From Euperipatoides rowelli (taxonomy: Eukaryota > Onychophora > Udeonychophora > Euonychophora > Peripatopsidae), in the NCBI GenBank assembly GCA_003024985.2, contig PXIH01S0050078.1: a stretch of DNA of 11,361 nucleotides, one strand, 5' to 3'. How positions within the stretch are numbered: the stretch's first letter is position 1; each line of letters begins with the position of its first letter. Below the pieces are notes generated by a model. It made no database searches. It saw nothing but the letters and a program-made list of their open reading frames with translations, and had not been told where the DNA came from. The position numbers and the translations under genes are program-made. This document shows, piece by piece, positions 1-8,043 of the stretch.

Positions 1-9
1 TTTTTGAGC

Positions 10-22
10 TGACCTTTGACCT
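10..22 (-). promoter_or_regulatory. DR1-like direct repeat (AGGTCA-A-AGGTCA), left copy
   Basis: Read on the - strand this is AGGTCAAAGGTCA, a perfect DR1 half-site pair of the kind bound by HNF4, RXR or PPAR-type nuclear receptors. There is no gene beside it to regulate, and GACCTTTGACC-like words also occur in dispersed animal repeats. The motif is certain; function is not. Confidence 0.2.
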
Positions 23-30
23 ACTTAAAA

Positions 31-79
31 CCGGAACCGGAAGTCACGTTACCGGAAACCGGAAGTGAGCCAGAACCGG
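31..79 (+). repeat. CCGGAA-rich, CpG-containing cluster at the outer end, left copy
   Basis: CCGGAA occurs four times (31-36, 37-42, 52-57, 59-64) and CCGG once more near 76-79. Two copies sit in ACCGGAAGT (36-44 and 58-66), 22 bases apart. ACCGGAAGT is the classic ETS-factor consensus, but clustered repetition also fits a degenerate short tandem or dispersed repeat. The block stands out from the AT-rich surroundings. No transcript start is visible beside it. Confidence 0.5.
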
Positions 80-1108
80 CAAATATCATCTACTCCCCTA
101 CGCATGTACAACTTCCACAAGAAACTACAATACATAGTTATGACTAGGATCAATGTGGGGGGTCATAGGTTTGGACAAGGAGTCTTATAGGCTTGTAAAG
201 GTAAACAATGGACCCATAATCCATAAAATAAAAAAATAAAAAAAAAGCATCAAATCTGACAAAGTCAACGCACCCATGCACCCCCCCTCAAAAAAAATCT
301 TAGCAAATATTAATGAACAAGGCTCCCGATAACAAAAAGGGTTATGTATAAAAAGCCCAATTTGGATTTCCAGTCCCGGGGCCCTCATTCAGATGTGGGG
401 CTTTGGGCTACCCTAAAGTTTAACAAATAGTGATTTATTGTTTTGAAAGGTGGTTTCAAACCTGGTTCAGAAAATGAATAGAATTAGCAGAGAAATATTG
501 TGGCTGGGTTTGACCTCCTTTCAAAGATTGAAGTCCAAGTTATCCACTAATGGTGAACTTTGATTTCTAATAAATTTTGAATTAAGTAATAATATAATTT
601 TCTAAGTTATCAACTTATCTTGCAAAATTCGCCGGCAATCACTGGTCAAATATATAAAATGTGAAAAAAGACTAGCAGCCACAATTTATAATTCAATACG
701 GTTTAGATTCATTGCAATAAAATAGTTTTACTTTGTGATATGAGGATTATAAGGGTCCTGTTATAGGGTTAATTATGTTCACAGCGTAATGCTTTATTAA
801 TGCAACATCTTACTATGATTAATTTTTAAGGTCTATCCAAAATTAGTTTCACTCTTGATTTTCATCCCCAATTTTGTTTACCTTTTTTTTTTTGTTTTTT
901 TTCTCATTGTATTTAATGTTAAATTTGAAGCTCTAGTCATTCTGTTAAATTAACATAATTCTTTAATGCTTTTATAAACAGGTTTCTTGAAAGTGATCAA
1001 AATTTAATTCCAAATTTTGCCATTACCCCATAAATTCATAATGAATTTAAAATAATACACTGTATAGGCTACTGTATATATTATACATTAAAAAAAAATC
1101 CTTTTAAG
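80..1108. other. AT-rich stretch with no recognisable gene (left arm; mirror 10254-11282)
   Basis: The open frames here are short and full of Phe, Leu and Ile or run through A/T homopolymers, as at 185-388 on the - strand. I see no splice-bounded exon, RNA gene or clear repeat. A C-run (283-289) sits beside an A-run, and a T11-G-T8 tract lies near 889. It is probably intergenic or intronic. Confidence 0.6.
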
Positions 1109-1752
1109 TAGTGTTTCCCAAAGAGAGAGATTTTGCCCGCTGGGAGACAATGTGGTATCTGTGGGGCACTTTAGAGTCTAAGGGTACTGGAACAATTATT
1201 ATTATTTTTCTTCAAACGGGAATCGTCACGAAAAAATAGTAATAAAATTTTAACACTGAGACATTCAAATTTCTGATCACTAGGGTCTACAGAGGTTAAG
1301 AAGTTCCTCATTTTACATTTTCAACATCTTCTTTGGTGGAACAAAATTTATCTTAGTTATGCAACTTGTGACCAAGAAAAAAAAAAACTCCAATAACTGA
1401 ATAGGCTGATTTAAGACTCTTCTTGAGTAACTTTAAACCAGACATTGAAAGACTAACATTTCATCAAGGCCATCCATCAAAAATTATTGGAGAGGAGTAA
1501 TTACCAGATGTAGTTCTAAGAATATTGCTAAATGACTATCAGAATTAAAAAAAACCTGATGTATAACGTTCATCAAATTAATTAAATAAAAAAAACATAT
1601 TGGGTTTTGAATAAATATGAAATTATTATTGTTTTGATATTTACAATATATTTTTCATTGGGTCATAATTTGTTTATAGACTGGGGGGTGGGAGGATTTA
1701 TCAGTTTATGAAATCGGGTGGGTGGTAGATTGCGAAAGTTTGTGAGCCATTG
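1109..1752. mobile_element. Probable degenerate hAT-type non-autonomous element, left copy
   Basis: The left terminus TAGTGTTTCCCAAAG (1109-1123) and the reverse complement of the right terminus, CAATGGCTCACAAAC (1738-1752), match each other at 9 of 15 positions without gaps. Both resemble the hAT/Charlie terminal consensus CAGTGGTTCTCAAA. G-rich blocks lie just inside both ends (about 1137-1168 and 1681-1728), as in many hAT relics. The 644-bp interior has no open frame, so this would be a MITE-like derivative. The flanking 8-mers (cttttaag and atttataa) match at only about 4 of 8 positions, so an 8-bp target duplication is not demonstrated. Confidence 0.4.
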
Positions 1753-2377
1753 ATTTATAATGTTGCTTACTATATTTTGATCACGGACCAAGTTTCTCAG
1801 TCTGTAATGATACTTCTTAAATCTTTGTTTCCACAATGAAAATGCGAGGAAAAAAGATTTTCTCAGACATGGATATAGAAATCAACGTTATCTTTGCCAT
1901 TTTCCATCTTTCTGCGCTTCATAATATTGAAAAGCACAAAGGGAAGAAATATTTTAGAGCGATTAACTCAGGCTGGACTCAGATATTGGGGTTTTGATGT
2001 GGACATTAAGACCCACTTTTGCAGGAATAATTAACAACTTGGTGTACTCACACATACCTGTGTTCTAAATGTGGGTGTAAAACATGTGCGTCACAGTACA
2101 ATCATCATAAACTGAATTAAATCTCATACGGTAAACTTATATTAAAGGGATTGTCAACGAGAACTATAATTTATAGGTTCAAAAGTACAAGATATTAATA
2201 TATTTTTATTTTTAGATAAAGATTTAATGTGATAAATCATTTTTTTAGGTATATTATTTGTACTCGTAGGAATAATATAATAATGTGCTTTATTGCTAAA
2301 ATGTTTTTGACGTTTTTTTCTGCTTGTTTCCCATTTACAGTTATGTTTTAAGACTATGTAAATCATTTGTTGATTAG
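1753..2377. other. AT-rich stretch with no recognisable gene (left arm; mirror 8985-9609)
   Basis: There is only scattered low-grade coding resemblance. A short - strand frame with two early Met codons (about 1862-1921, beginning MKRRKMENGKDN) is 19 codons long and has no supporting context. The 70-residue - strand frame at 2154-2366 is Lys/Ile/Asn-rich, as expected by chance. If the 2378 exon is real, this would be its upstream intron. Confidence 0.55.
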
Positions 2378-2472
2378 GAAGAAGAAGCTCACTTCATGCG
2401 ATTGGTTAGTATTCTCCATGATATCCTACTTTGTAAAGCTGCTACCAAAGAGAAACGAGAGGAATTACAAAG
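2378..2472 (+). CDS. Possible internal coding exon, unidentified protein, left copy
   Basis: A protein-like stretch begins right after an AG acceptor (2376-2377, ttgttgattag) and ends at a plausible donor AAG|GTTACT (GT at 2473-2474), giving a 95-bp exon ending in phase 2. The frame reads EEEAHFMRLVSILHDILLC followed by KAATKEKREELQ. It is charged, probably helical, and has far less Lys/Asn/Ile/Phe bias than neighbouring AT-rich frames. An in-frame TAG lies immediately upstream, inside the putative acceptor, and a TAA lies downstream at 2510-2512, so the open frame is bounded as an exon would be. I do not recognise the family; a helical-repeat protein is one possibility. An alternative frame is also open here, so coding is not proven. 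Confidence 0.4.
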
Positions 2473-2869
2473 GTTACTACCGATTTATCATTCTTATATT
2501 GTTTTGTATTAATTAATGCTAATGAAGGTTCTAAAAGTATGGATTAAATATTTTTTTACAACAGGAAAAATACATATTGGAAAGCCTTCATTTTAGATTC
2601 CTTCTTAGATGATATTAATTTGATTATTTATTATTAAAATGCCATCACTGCAATATTCTCTATGAGGGACAAAGCACCCTAGGACTTGTTTTGAGAGTCG
2701 GGGAGGAATGAGTTTTTTTTTTTTTTCACATTTTTACTCATTTTGTTTCTATTTTATATATATTTTTAAAAATGTTATAGTGATCTGTTTTTCCCTATTA
2801 TAGTAGGGTTGCCACATGTTGAGATTCTCAATGTAGGACAAATCGACAACCAAAAAAAATAAAAGGGAT
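2473..2869. other. Non-coding spacer between exon candidate and LINE fragment (left arm; mirror 8493-8889)
   Basis: The spacer is AT-rich with a T14 run at 2713-2726 and no open frame of note. It may be intron sequence upstream of the LINE insertion, whose 5' truncation point lies near 2869. Confidence 0.5.
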
Positions 2870-3318
2870 TTGCTTGACCATTGCAGTATAGCATATTATA
2901 TTGTAAATTTGACTCACCGGAAGAGATTAAACCAATGCTTAAGAAGAATTACAAAAAAAGTAGTTGATTTACAAAATAAACCATACTCTGAGCGTCTACA
3001 ACTGCTAAAACCTTACAAAATAATAACCCCACTACAAAGAAAACACAGAGGCGATCTCATATTTACATATAAACAGATTATTATAAAAAAAAAGATTCTA
3101 TGCTCTTTCACTTTGCTCATTCTGGCAGAACACGAGGACATCGATGGAAGCTGACTCATGAAATAGCGAGAACAAGATATGGTTTTATTTCTAACCGAGT
3201 GGTTTCTGAATGGAGCAGTTTGCCGACTGCATTGGTCGAGGTAGAGAGTCTGAATGGTTTTAAAACTGCTTTGGATGTGAACTTAGGCTCCAACTGTTAT
3301 TTCAATAGTTTAGTATAA
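2870..3318 (+). mobile_element. 5'-truncated, frameshifted LINE (CR1/Jockey-like) RT C-terminus, left copy
   Basis: The first frame (from about 2870) reads LDHCSIA, then RKRLNQCLRRITKKV, PYSERLQLL and RGDLIFTYK. This resembles the region after the RT catalytic core of CR1/Jockey-type non-LTR retrotransposons (LEYCS..W, VQRR.TK, SYxERL, RGDLI.TYK). The second frame gives RTRGHRWKL, then FISNRVVSEWSSLP and LNGFKTALD, matching the family's conserved tail (RxxGHxxKL, F..RVV..WN.LP, FK..LD). The two frames join only through a frameshift at or near the A9 run at 3085-3093. The endonuclease and the catalytic RT motifs are absent upstream, as expected for a 5'-truncated insertion. The frame stops at 3316-3318; the 3' UTR may continue into AT-rich sequence to about 3420. 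This is a dead copy. Exact clade is uncertain. Confidence 0.8.
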
Positions 3319-3946
3319 TTACTTTGTAAAGTGTAAAAGTCTTTTGACTTACAGTATGTCACTTTTTTCACTAATTCTAAAAGAAAAGAAAATTAAGTAC
3401 ATTAATAATAAAATTATCATTTATTTTGGATAAATTTAGGTGATCGATTCATTTTGAAAGCTGTTTTGGTGAGTTCTTCGAAATCCAATGGTGATTATAG
3501 CCCTTCGCCGTGGCCAAAATGGAAGTTTGTAGTAAAATAAAACTTTTCATTGTTGGAGGAAAATATTGTTGTCAACGAAGATTTTTATATTGTTGACAAC
3601 AAAGATTTTTATATTGTTGACAACAAAGATTTTTATTCTGTTCACAAAATCCTGTAGTGCATTCAGAAATTAATTGACTGTTCTTTGTGGCTCTTTTTAA
3701 TTTTTTAAAATGACTTAATTTTTGAACATTTTTTTTTTGTTTACAAATGTAAAGTAGGAGAATTAAGCGGATAGGTGGCGCTTCTCTGAGCTGATGGCAG
3801 CCATAAACTTCTCCTTGGATAAATATTTTAAAAATCTTCAAATAATTTATAGTATGCCACCATTTTATGAGTTATTTTAGTGAATATACACCAGTTTTGA
3901 CCATTATAATGTGAATTAATAAACTGGCTCTCAAATATTATAACAG
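3319..3946. other. Spacer between LINE fragment and terminal exon candidate (left arm; mirror 7416-8043)
   Basis: It contains the likely LINE 3' tail, the 24-bp tandem repeats and otherwise AT-rich DNA. A short frame after an AG at 3438-3439 reads DRFILKAVLVSSSKSNGD, then runs to a TAA near 3537. It contains a GTGAGT donor-like motif at 3469-3474. That is too little to call an exon. Confidence 0.45.
3564..3635 (+). repeat. Three 24-bp tandem repeats with a palindromic core, left copy
   Basis: There are three 24-bp units at 3564-3587, 3588-3611 and 3612-3635, followed by a decayed partial unit to about 3650. The last two units are identical. The first differs at two positions (GTTGTCAACG versus GTTGACAACA). 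Each of the last two units contains TTGTTGACAACAA, an odd-length palindrome. On the opposite strand 24 bp encodes an 8-residue repeat (CCQQYKNL), which is a by-product of the unit length, not evidence for a protein. Confidence 0.9.
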
Positions 3947-4236
3947 ATCGATTGGATATAAATTATATTCTGGATTCATGTGGTAACAGCATACATATTG
4001 TAGGATCACAAACTTTTGATCAGGATTTAAAGATATTCAAATTTTCAAACTCGCTTTTCAACTTGTTATGCCACACTAACGAATCAAATCTGAAATTCGA
4101 AGGAAAAAAAAAAGGAAATAAAATGGATCCAGCAAGGAAAATCCAATCAAATGAAGCGAACACCAGCATGGATAAGTAAGCTGGACCTTCAAGTGCCCTC
4201 ACTGACATGAGGAAGAAAGATGAACCAAATGAGTGA
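3947..4236 (+). CDS. Possible terminal exon with an internal TAA, left copy
   Basis: The frame follows an acceptor-like ttataacag (AG at 3945-3946). It reads through LDINYILDSCGNSIHIVG, FSNSLFNLLCHTNESN and a hydrophilic tail ending NEANTSMDK, to a TAA at 4177-4179. The same frame continues for 18 non-repetitive codons (AGPSSALTDMRKKDEPNE) to TGA at 4234-4236. That composition is unlike the AT-rich background and suggests that coding once ran through the TAA. A GTAAGC donor-like motif overlaps it at 4176-4181, so the exon could instead end at 4175. There is no ATG near the start, which fits an internal or terminal exon. Its entry phase does not match the exit phase of the candidate at 2378-2472, so other exons would have to lie between them. 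The family is not recognised. Confidence 0.35.
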
Positions 4237-5120
4237 GAAGGTTCTATGTTATTTCCTTATTTGTTCTTTATTTTATATTAATTTATTTAGTTATTTTAAC
4301 TTTATTCCATTTGGAATCTGTTATAGCCTAGTAGAAGTGTGTGGCAAGCTTACAATATAGGGAAGTAAAGTGGAGCAGAAATTTTGTTAGGCTATATAAA
4401 AAGAGGAAGTGTACCCTCATCACAGCCTTTTTTTATTTTTGATATGACTTCCTAAATTTTTGATAACACTTTCTTTCTAAGTACCTACACCATCTTATGT
4501 AGCCTACAGTATTTGCCACTTTGTTGACTGAGGAAAATTTGTCATTTATATCTTGTGTGTTTTTATGTTTGATAACTAGAGATGTAGATTTTGATCATTT
4601 ATTTGCCACAATTTTAGCACTATACACCCCATATTTAGCATTTTACAGCTTTTATGAATAATAGATTGATTTTTTTTTAAAATCAATTTATAAATTTCAT
4701 TTTAGAATGCAACATTTTCAGTCTTGTTCTGCTTTTTCCCCCATAAGCTTGTGTAATTGTTGCATTATTTTTTGGTCAAATCTGAAATATTTTTGTCCTA
4801 ATTACCTTGATTTTACAATTTTAAAGTATTACTTGAAGAAAAGTAGCTAATTTAATTTTAATTTTCTTTGTAGCGAAGTCTATGCTATTTAAAATGTTTT
4901 GTAACCTTTTAAGTTATAACAAAGAACTAAATTTCAGTAGGCCTAATTTCTAATGATGTAGAATAAAAATCAAATCAAAAGGGACCCAAATCTCCCCTGA
5001 CATAACATTAGATATTCCTCTTCAAATTAAGTCATAAATACTGTAAATAAGATGGTGCCAGATTCTTAAAAGAGGAGGAGCACCAGCCATCAAGTTTTAT
5101 TTTTCTGTTTTTTTTTTTTA
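4237..5120. other. AT-rich stretch, possible 3' UTR (left arm; mirror 6242-7125)
   Basis: I see no coding potential. The run from TGA at 4234 to the AATAAA pair at 5121 would form a 3' UTR of about 0.9 kb if the terminal exon is genuine. Words such as TAGGCTA, TAGCCTA and TAGGCCTA recur. Otherwise nothing distinctive is visible. Confidence 0.45.
4665..4687. repeat. Small AT-rich hairpin, left copy
   Basis: ATTGATTTT (4665-4673) is complementary to AAAATCAAT (4679-4687) around a five-T spacer. A 9-bp stem in such AT-rich DNA can arise by chance, and it has no evident role. Confidence 0.5.
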
Positions 5121-5130
5121 AATAAATAAA
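5121..5130 (+). terminator. Overlapping AATAAA poly(A) signals, left copy
   Basis: Two overlapping AATAAA hexamers (5121-5126 and 5125-5130) lie about 0.9 kb downstream of the possible terminal exon, on the same strand. They could end its 3' UTR. AATAAA is frequent by chance in such AT-rich DNA, so this assignment depends on the exon being real. Confidence 0.25.
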
Positions 5131-5637
5131 GTTTCTCCACTGAAAATATGCTTAAAAATAAATATATTATAAACTATGTTAAAGATTTTGATTGAAATTA
5201 CAAAATATGTTTTTTCATCCAGAGCTTTGATAATCTCTTGCATTTCCTTATCCATTAAATGTAATATTTTTGAATATTTTGTGTCTGTGTTTTCTATTGG
5301 GAATTCACTAAAAAGAGATCAATTTGCACATTTCTTTTGTTTAAAAACAATACAAATTAATCTATGTGATAATTGTCAAATCCTATTTATTTGATCACTT
5401 CCTGTTTCAAAGTTAAATGTTGTTCTCTGCATATGTTTTAATATGGAGAGAATAATATGATGAAACAAACCAAATTACTCATCTGCTCTGCATCTGTTGT
5501 ATTAAATTTTTTGCTGTTGTAATACATTTTTAATCTTTTCAGCTGATACTTTTAACAGTAATGATTATCTGGGCACAAAATTATTTTAAACATCATCAAC
5601 TTCTTTTTTACAAAGTCCCAGGAAGACCTTATACTGT
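5131..5637. other. AT-rich arm-proximal sequence with no gene (left arm; mirror 5725-6231)
   Basis: The 72-residue frame at 5176-5394 is rich in Ile, Phe, Leu, Ser and Cys and resembles random AT-rich translation. No motif, exon border or RNA gene is apparent. The sequence runs into the A15 tract that begins the core hairpin. Confidence 0.55.
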
Positions 5638-5724
5638 AAAAAAAAAAAAAAAGTTTAAATTGAGGGCAAAATGCTTTTTTCAGAGGCATTTTGTCCTCAA
5701 TTTAAACTTTTTTTTTTTTTTTTT
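5638..5724. repeat. Asymmetric core hairpin at the palindrome centre
   Basis: The core has an A15 run (5638-5652), a 22-bp stem (5653-5674 with 5686-5707), an 11-nt loop (5675-5685, ttttttcagag) and a T17 run (5708-5724). The stem has one G/T mismatch, at 5666/5694. Stem positions sum to 11360, while the flanking arms sum to 11362, so the pairing register shifts by two bases within the A/T runs. The core is therefore a separate, slightly diverged hairpin rather than part of the perfect arms. It could be a tiny foldback or MITE-like element flanked by TACTGTA/TACAGTA, but those flanks may themselves be copied. It is the likely site where strand fold-back was primed. Confidence 0.9.
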
Positions 5725-6231
5725 ACAGTATAAGGTCTTCCTGGGACTTTGTAAAAAAGAAGTTGATGATGTTTAAAATAATTTTGTGCCCAGATAATCA
5801 TTACTGTTAAAAGTATCAGCTGAAAAGATTAAAAATGTATTACAACAGCAAAAAATTTAATACAACAGATGCAGAGCAGATGAGTAATTTGGTTTGTTTC
5901 ATCATATTATTCTCTCCATATTAAAACATATGCAGAGAACAACATTTAACTTTGAAACAGGAAGTGATCAAATAAATAGGATTTGACAATTATCACATAG
6001 ATTAATTTGTATTGTTTTTAAACAAAAGAAATGTGCAAATTGATCTCTTTTTAGTGAATTCCCAATAGAAAACACAGACACAAAATATTCAAAAATATTA
6101 CATTTAATGGATAAGGAAATGCAAGAGATTATCAAAGCTCTGGATGAAAAAACATATTTTGTAATTTCAATCAAAATCTTTAACATAGTTTATAATATAT
6201 TTATTTTTAAGCATATTTTCAGTGGAGAAAC

Positions 6232-6241
6232 TTTATTTATT
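6232..6241 (-). terminator. Overlapping AATAAA poly(A) signals, mirrored right copy
   Basis: This is the inverted copy of the signals at 5121-5130. If both arms were transcribed as genes, the two units would converge on the palindrome centre, each ending about 0.55 kb from it. Confidence 0.25.
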
Positions 6242-6674
6242 TAAAAAAAAAAAACAGAAAAATAAAACTTGATGGCTGGTGCTCCTCCTCTTTTAAGAAT
6301 CTGGCACCATCTTATTTACAGTATTTATGACTTAATTTGAAGAGGAATATCTAATGTTATGTCAGGGGAGATTTGGGTCCCTTTTGATTTGATTTTTATT
6401 CTACATCATTAGAAATTAGGCCTACTGAAATTTAGTTCTTTGTTATAACTTAAAAGGTTACAAAACATTTTAAATAGCATAGACTTCGCTACAAAGAAAA
6501 TTAAAATTAAATTAGCTACTTTTCTTCAAGTAATACTTTAAAATTGTAAAATCAAGGTAATTAGGACAAAAATATTTCAGATTTGACCAAAAAATAATGC
6601 AACAATTACACAAGCTTATGGGGGAAAAAGCAGAACAAGACTGAAAATGTTGCATTCTAAAATGAAATTTATAA

Positions 6675-6697
6675 ATTGATTTTAAAAAAAAATCAAT
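6675..6697. repeat. Small AT-rich hairpin, mirrored right copy
   Basis: This is the inverted copy of the hairpin at 4665-4687. Confidence 0.5.
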
Positions 6698-7125
6698 CTA
6701 TTATTCATAAAAGCTGTAAAATGCTAAATATGGGGTGTATAGTGCTAAAATTGTGGCAAATAAATGATCAAAATCTACATCTCTAGTTATCAAACATAAA
6801 AACACACAAGATATAAATGACAAATTTTCCTCAGTCAACAAAGTGGCAAATACTGTAGGCTACATAAGATGGTGTAGGTACTTAGAAAGAAAGTGTTATC
6901 AAAAATTTAGGAAGTCATATCAAAAATAAAAAAAGGCTGTGATGAGGGTACACTTCCTCTTTTTATATAGCCTAACAAAATTTCTGCTCCACTTTACTTC
7001 CCTATATTGTAAGCTTGCCACACACTTCTACTAGGCTATAACAGATTCCAAATGGAATAAAGTTAAAATAACTAAATAAATTAATATAAAATAAAGAACA
7101 AATAAGGAAATAACATAGAACCTTC

Positions 7126-7415
7126 TCACTCATTTGGTTCATCTTTCTTCCTCATGTCAGTGAGGGCACTTGAAGGTCCAGCTTACTTATCCATGCTGGT
7201 GTTCGCTTCATTTGATTGGATTTTCCTTGCTGGATCCATTTTATTTCCTTTTTTTTTTCCTTCGAATTTCAGATTTGATTCGTTAGTGTGGCATAACAAG
7301 TTGAAAAGCGAGTTTGAAAATTTGAATATCTTTAAATCCTGATCAAAAGTTTGTGATCCTACAATATGTATGCTGTTACCACATGAATCCAGAATATAAT
7401 TTATATCCAATCGAT
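7126..7415 (-). CDS. Possible terminal exon with an internal TAA, mirrored right copy
   Basis: This is the exact inverted copy of 3947-4236, with the same in-frame TAA (7183-7185 on the - strand) and the same 18-codon continuation to TGA. It carries the same uncertainty about whether it is a living exon, a decayed one or chance. Confidence 0.35.
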
Positions 7416-7726
7416 CTGTTATAATATTTGAGAGCCAGTTTATTAATTCACATTATAATGGTCAAAACTGGTGTATATTCACTAAAATAACTCATAAAAT
7501 GGTGGCATACTATAAATTATTTGAAGATTTTTAAAATATTTATCCAAGGAGAAGTTTATGGCTGCCATCAGCTCAGAGAAGCGCCACCTATCCGCTTAAT
7601 TCTCCTACTTTACATTTGTAAACAAAAAAAAAATGTTCAAAAATTAAGTCATTTTAAAAAATTAAAAAGAGCCACAAAGAACAGTCAATTAATTTCTGAA
7701 TGCACTACAGGATTTTGTGAACAGAA

Positions 7727-7798
7727 TAAAAATCTTTGTTGTCAACAATATAAAAATCTTTGTTGTCAACAATATAAAAATCTTCGTTGACAACAATA
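7727..7798 (-). repeat. Three 24-bp tandem repeats, mirrored right copy
   Basis: This is the inverted copy of 3564-3635. Unit number and the divergent unit are preserved exactly. Tandem arrays usually change copy number quickly, so this is another sign that the two arms are very recent copies or one molecule read twice. Confidence 0.9.
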
Positions 7799-8043
7799 TT
7801 TTCCTCCAACAATGAAAAGTTTTATTTTACTACAAACTTCCATTTTGGCCACGGCGAAGGGCTATAATCACCATTGGATTTCGAAGAACTCACCAAAACA
7901 GCTTTCAAAATGAATCGATCACCTAAATTTATCCAAAATAAATGATAATTTTATTATTAATGTACTTAATTTTCTTTTCTTTTAGAATTAGTGAAAAAAG
8001 TGACATACTGTAAGTCAAAAGACTTTTACACTTTACAAAGTAA

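Larger units (their letters stand above)
1..5637 (+). repeat. Left arm of a giant near-perfect palindrome
   Basis: This arm is the reverse complement of 5725-11361, with pairing positions summing to 11362. I compared the outer 80 bases, the 24-bp tandem repeat, and homopolymer tracts near 889, 2713 and 5108 (runs of 8, 11, 12 and 14). All agreed in sequence and length, and mirrored open frames translate identically. I did not align every base, so an isolated mismatch could have escaped me. The arm carries AT-rich non-coding DNA, a LINE fragment, a probable hAT-like element, a small tandem repeat and two exon-like islands. Identical homopolymers suggest either very recent duplication or copying during library preparation. 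The window ends on mirrored bases, so the true outer limit of the palindrome is not visible. Confidence 0.97.

Noticed and set aside
185-388. Open frame on the - strand (67 codons) and its mirror at 10974-11177
   Set aside because: It runs through A-rich homopolymers, is Phe/Leu-biased, lacks splice-like borders or motifs, and is most simply chance.
2154-2366. 70-codon - strand open frame and its mirror at 8996-9208
   Set aside because: Lys/Ile/Asn/Tyr-rich sequence without motifs. It ends next to the + strand exon candidate and reads as AT-rich background.
3572-3841. Open frame on the - strand with an 8-residue repeat (CCQQYKNL) and its mirror
   Set aside because: The repeat is the translation of the 24-bp tandem unit, which preserves any reading frame. 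The rest has no recognisable domain.
4020-4208. Open frame on the - strand opposite the terminal exon candidate (62 codons)
   Set aside because: It is antisense to the better-supported + strand frame and contains a Phe/Pro run from a homopolymer. It is treated as a shadow.
5176-5394. 72-codon open frame near the centre and its mirror at 5968-6186
   Set aside because: Hydrophobic, Cys/Ile/Phe-rich composition typical of translated AT-rich DNA. No convincing membrane-protein pattern, start context or family signature.
5561-5776. Open frame spanning the palindrome centre (71 codons)
   Set aside because: It reads through A15, the core hairpin and T17, giving Lys and Phe runs. It is a by-product of the inverted repeat with no family resemblance.
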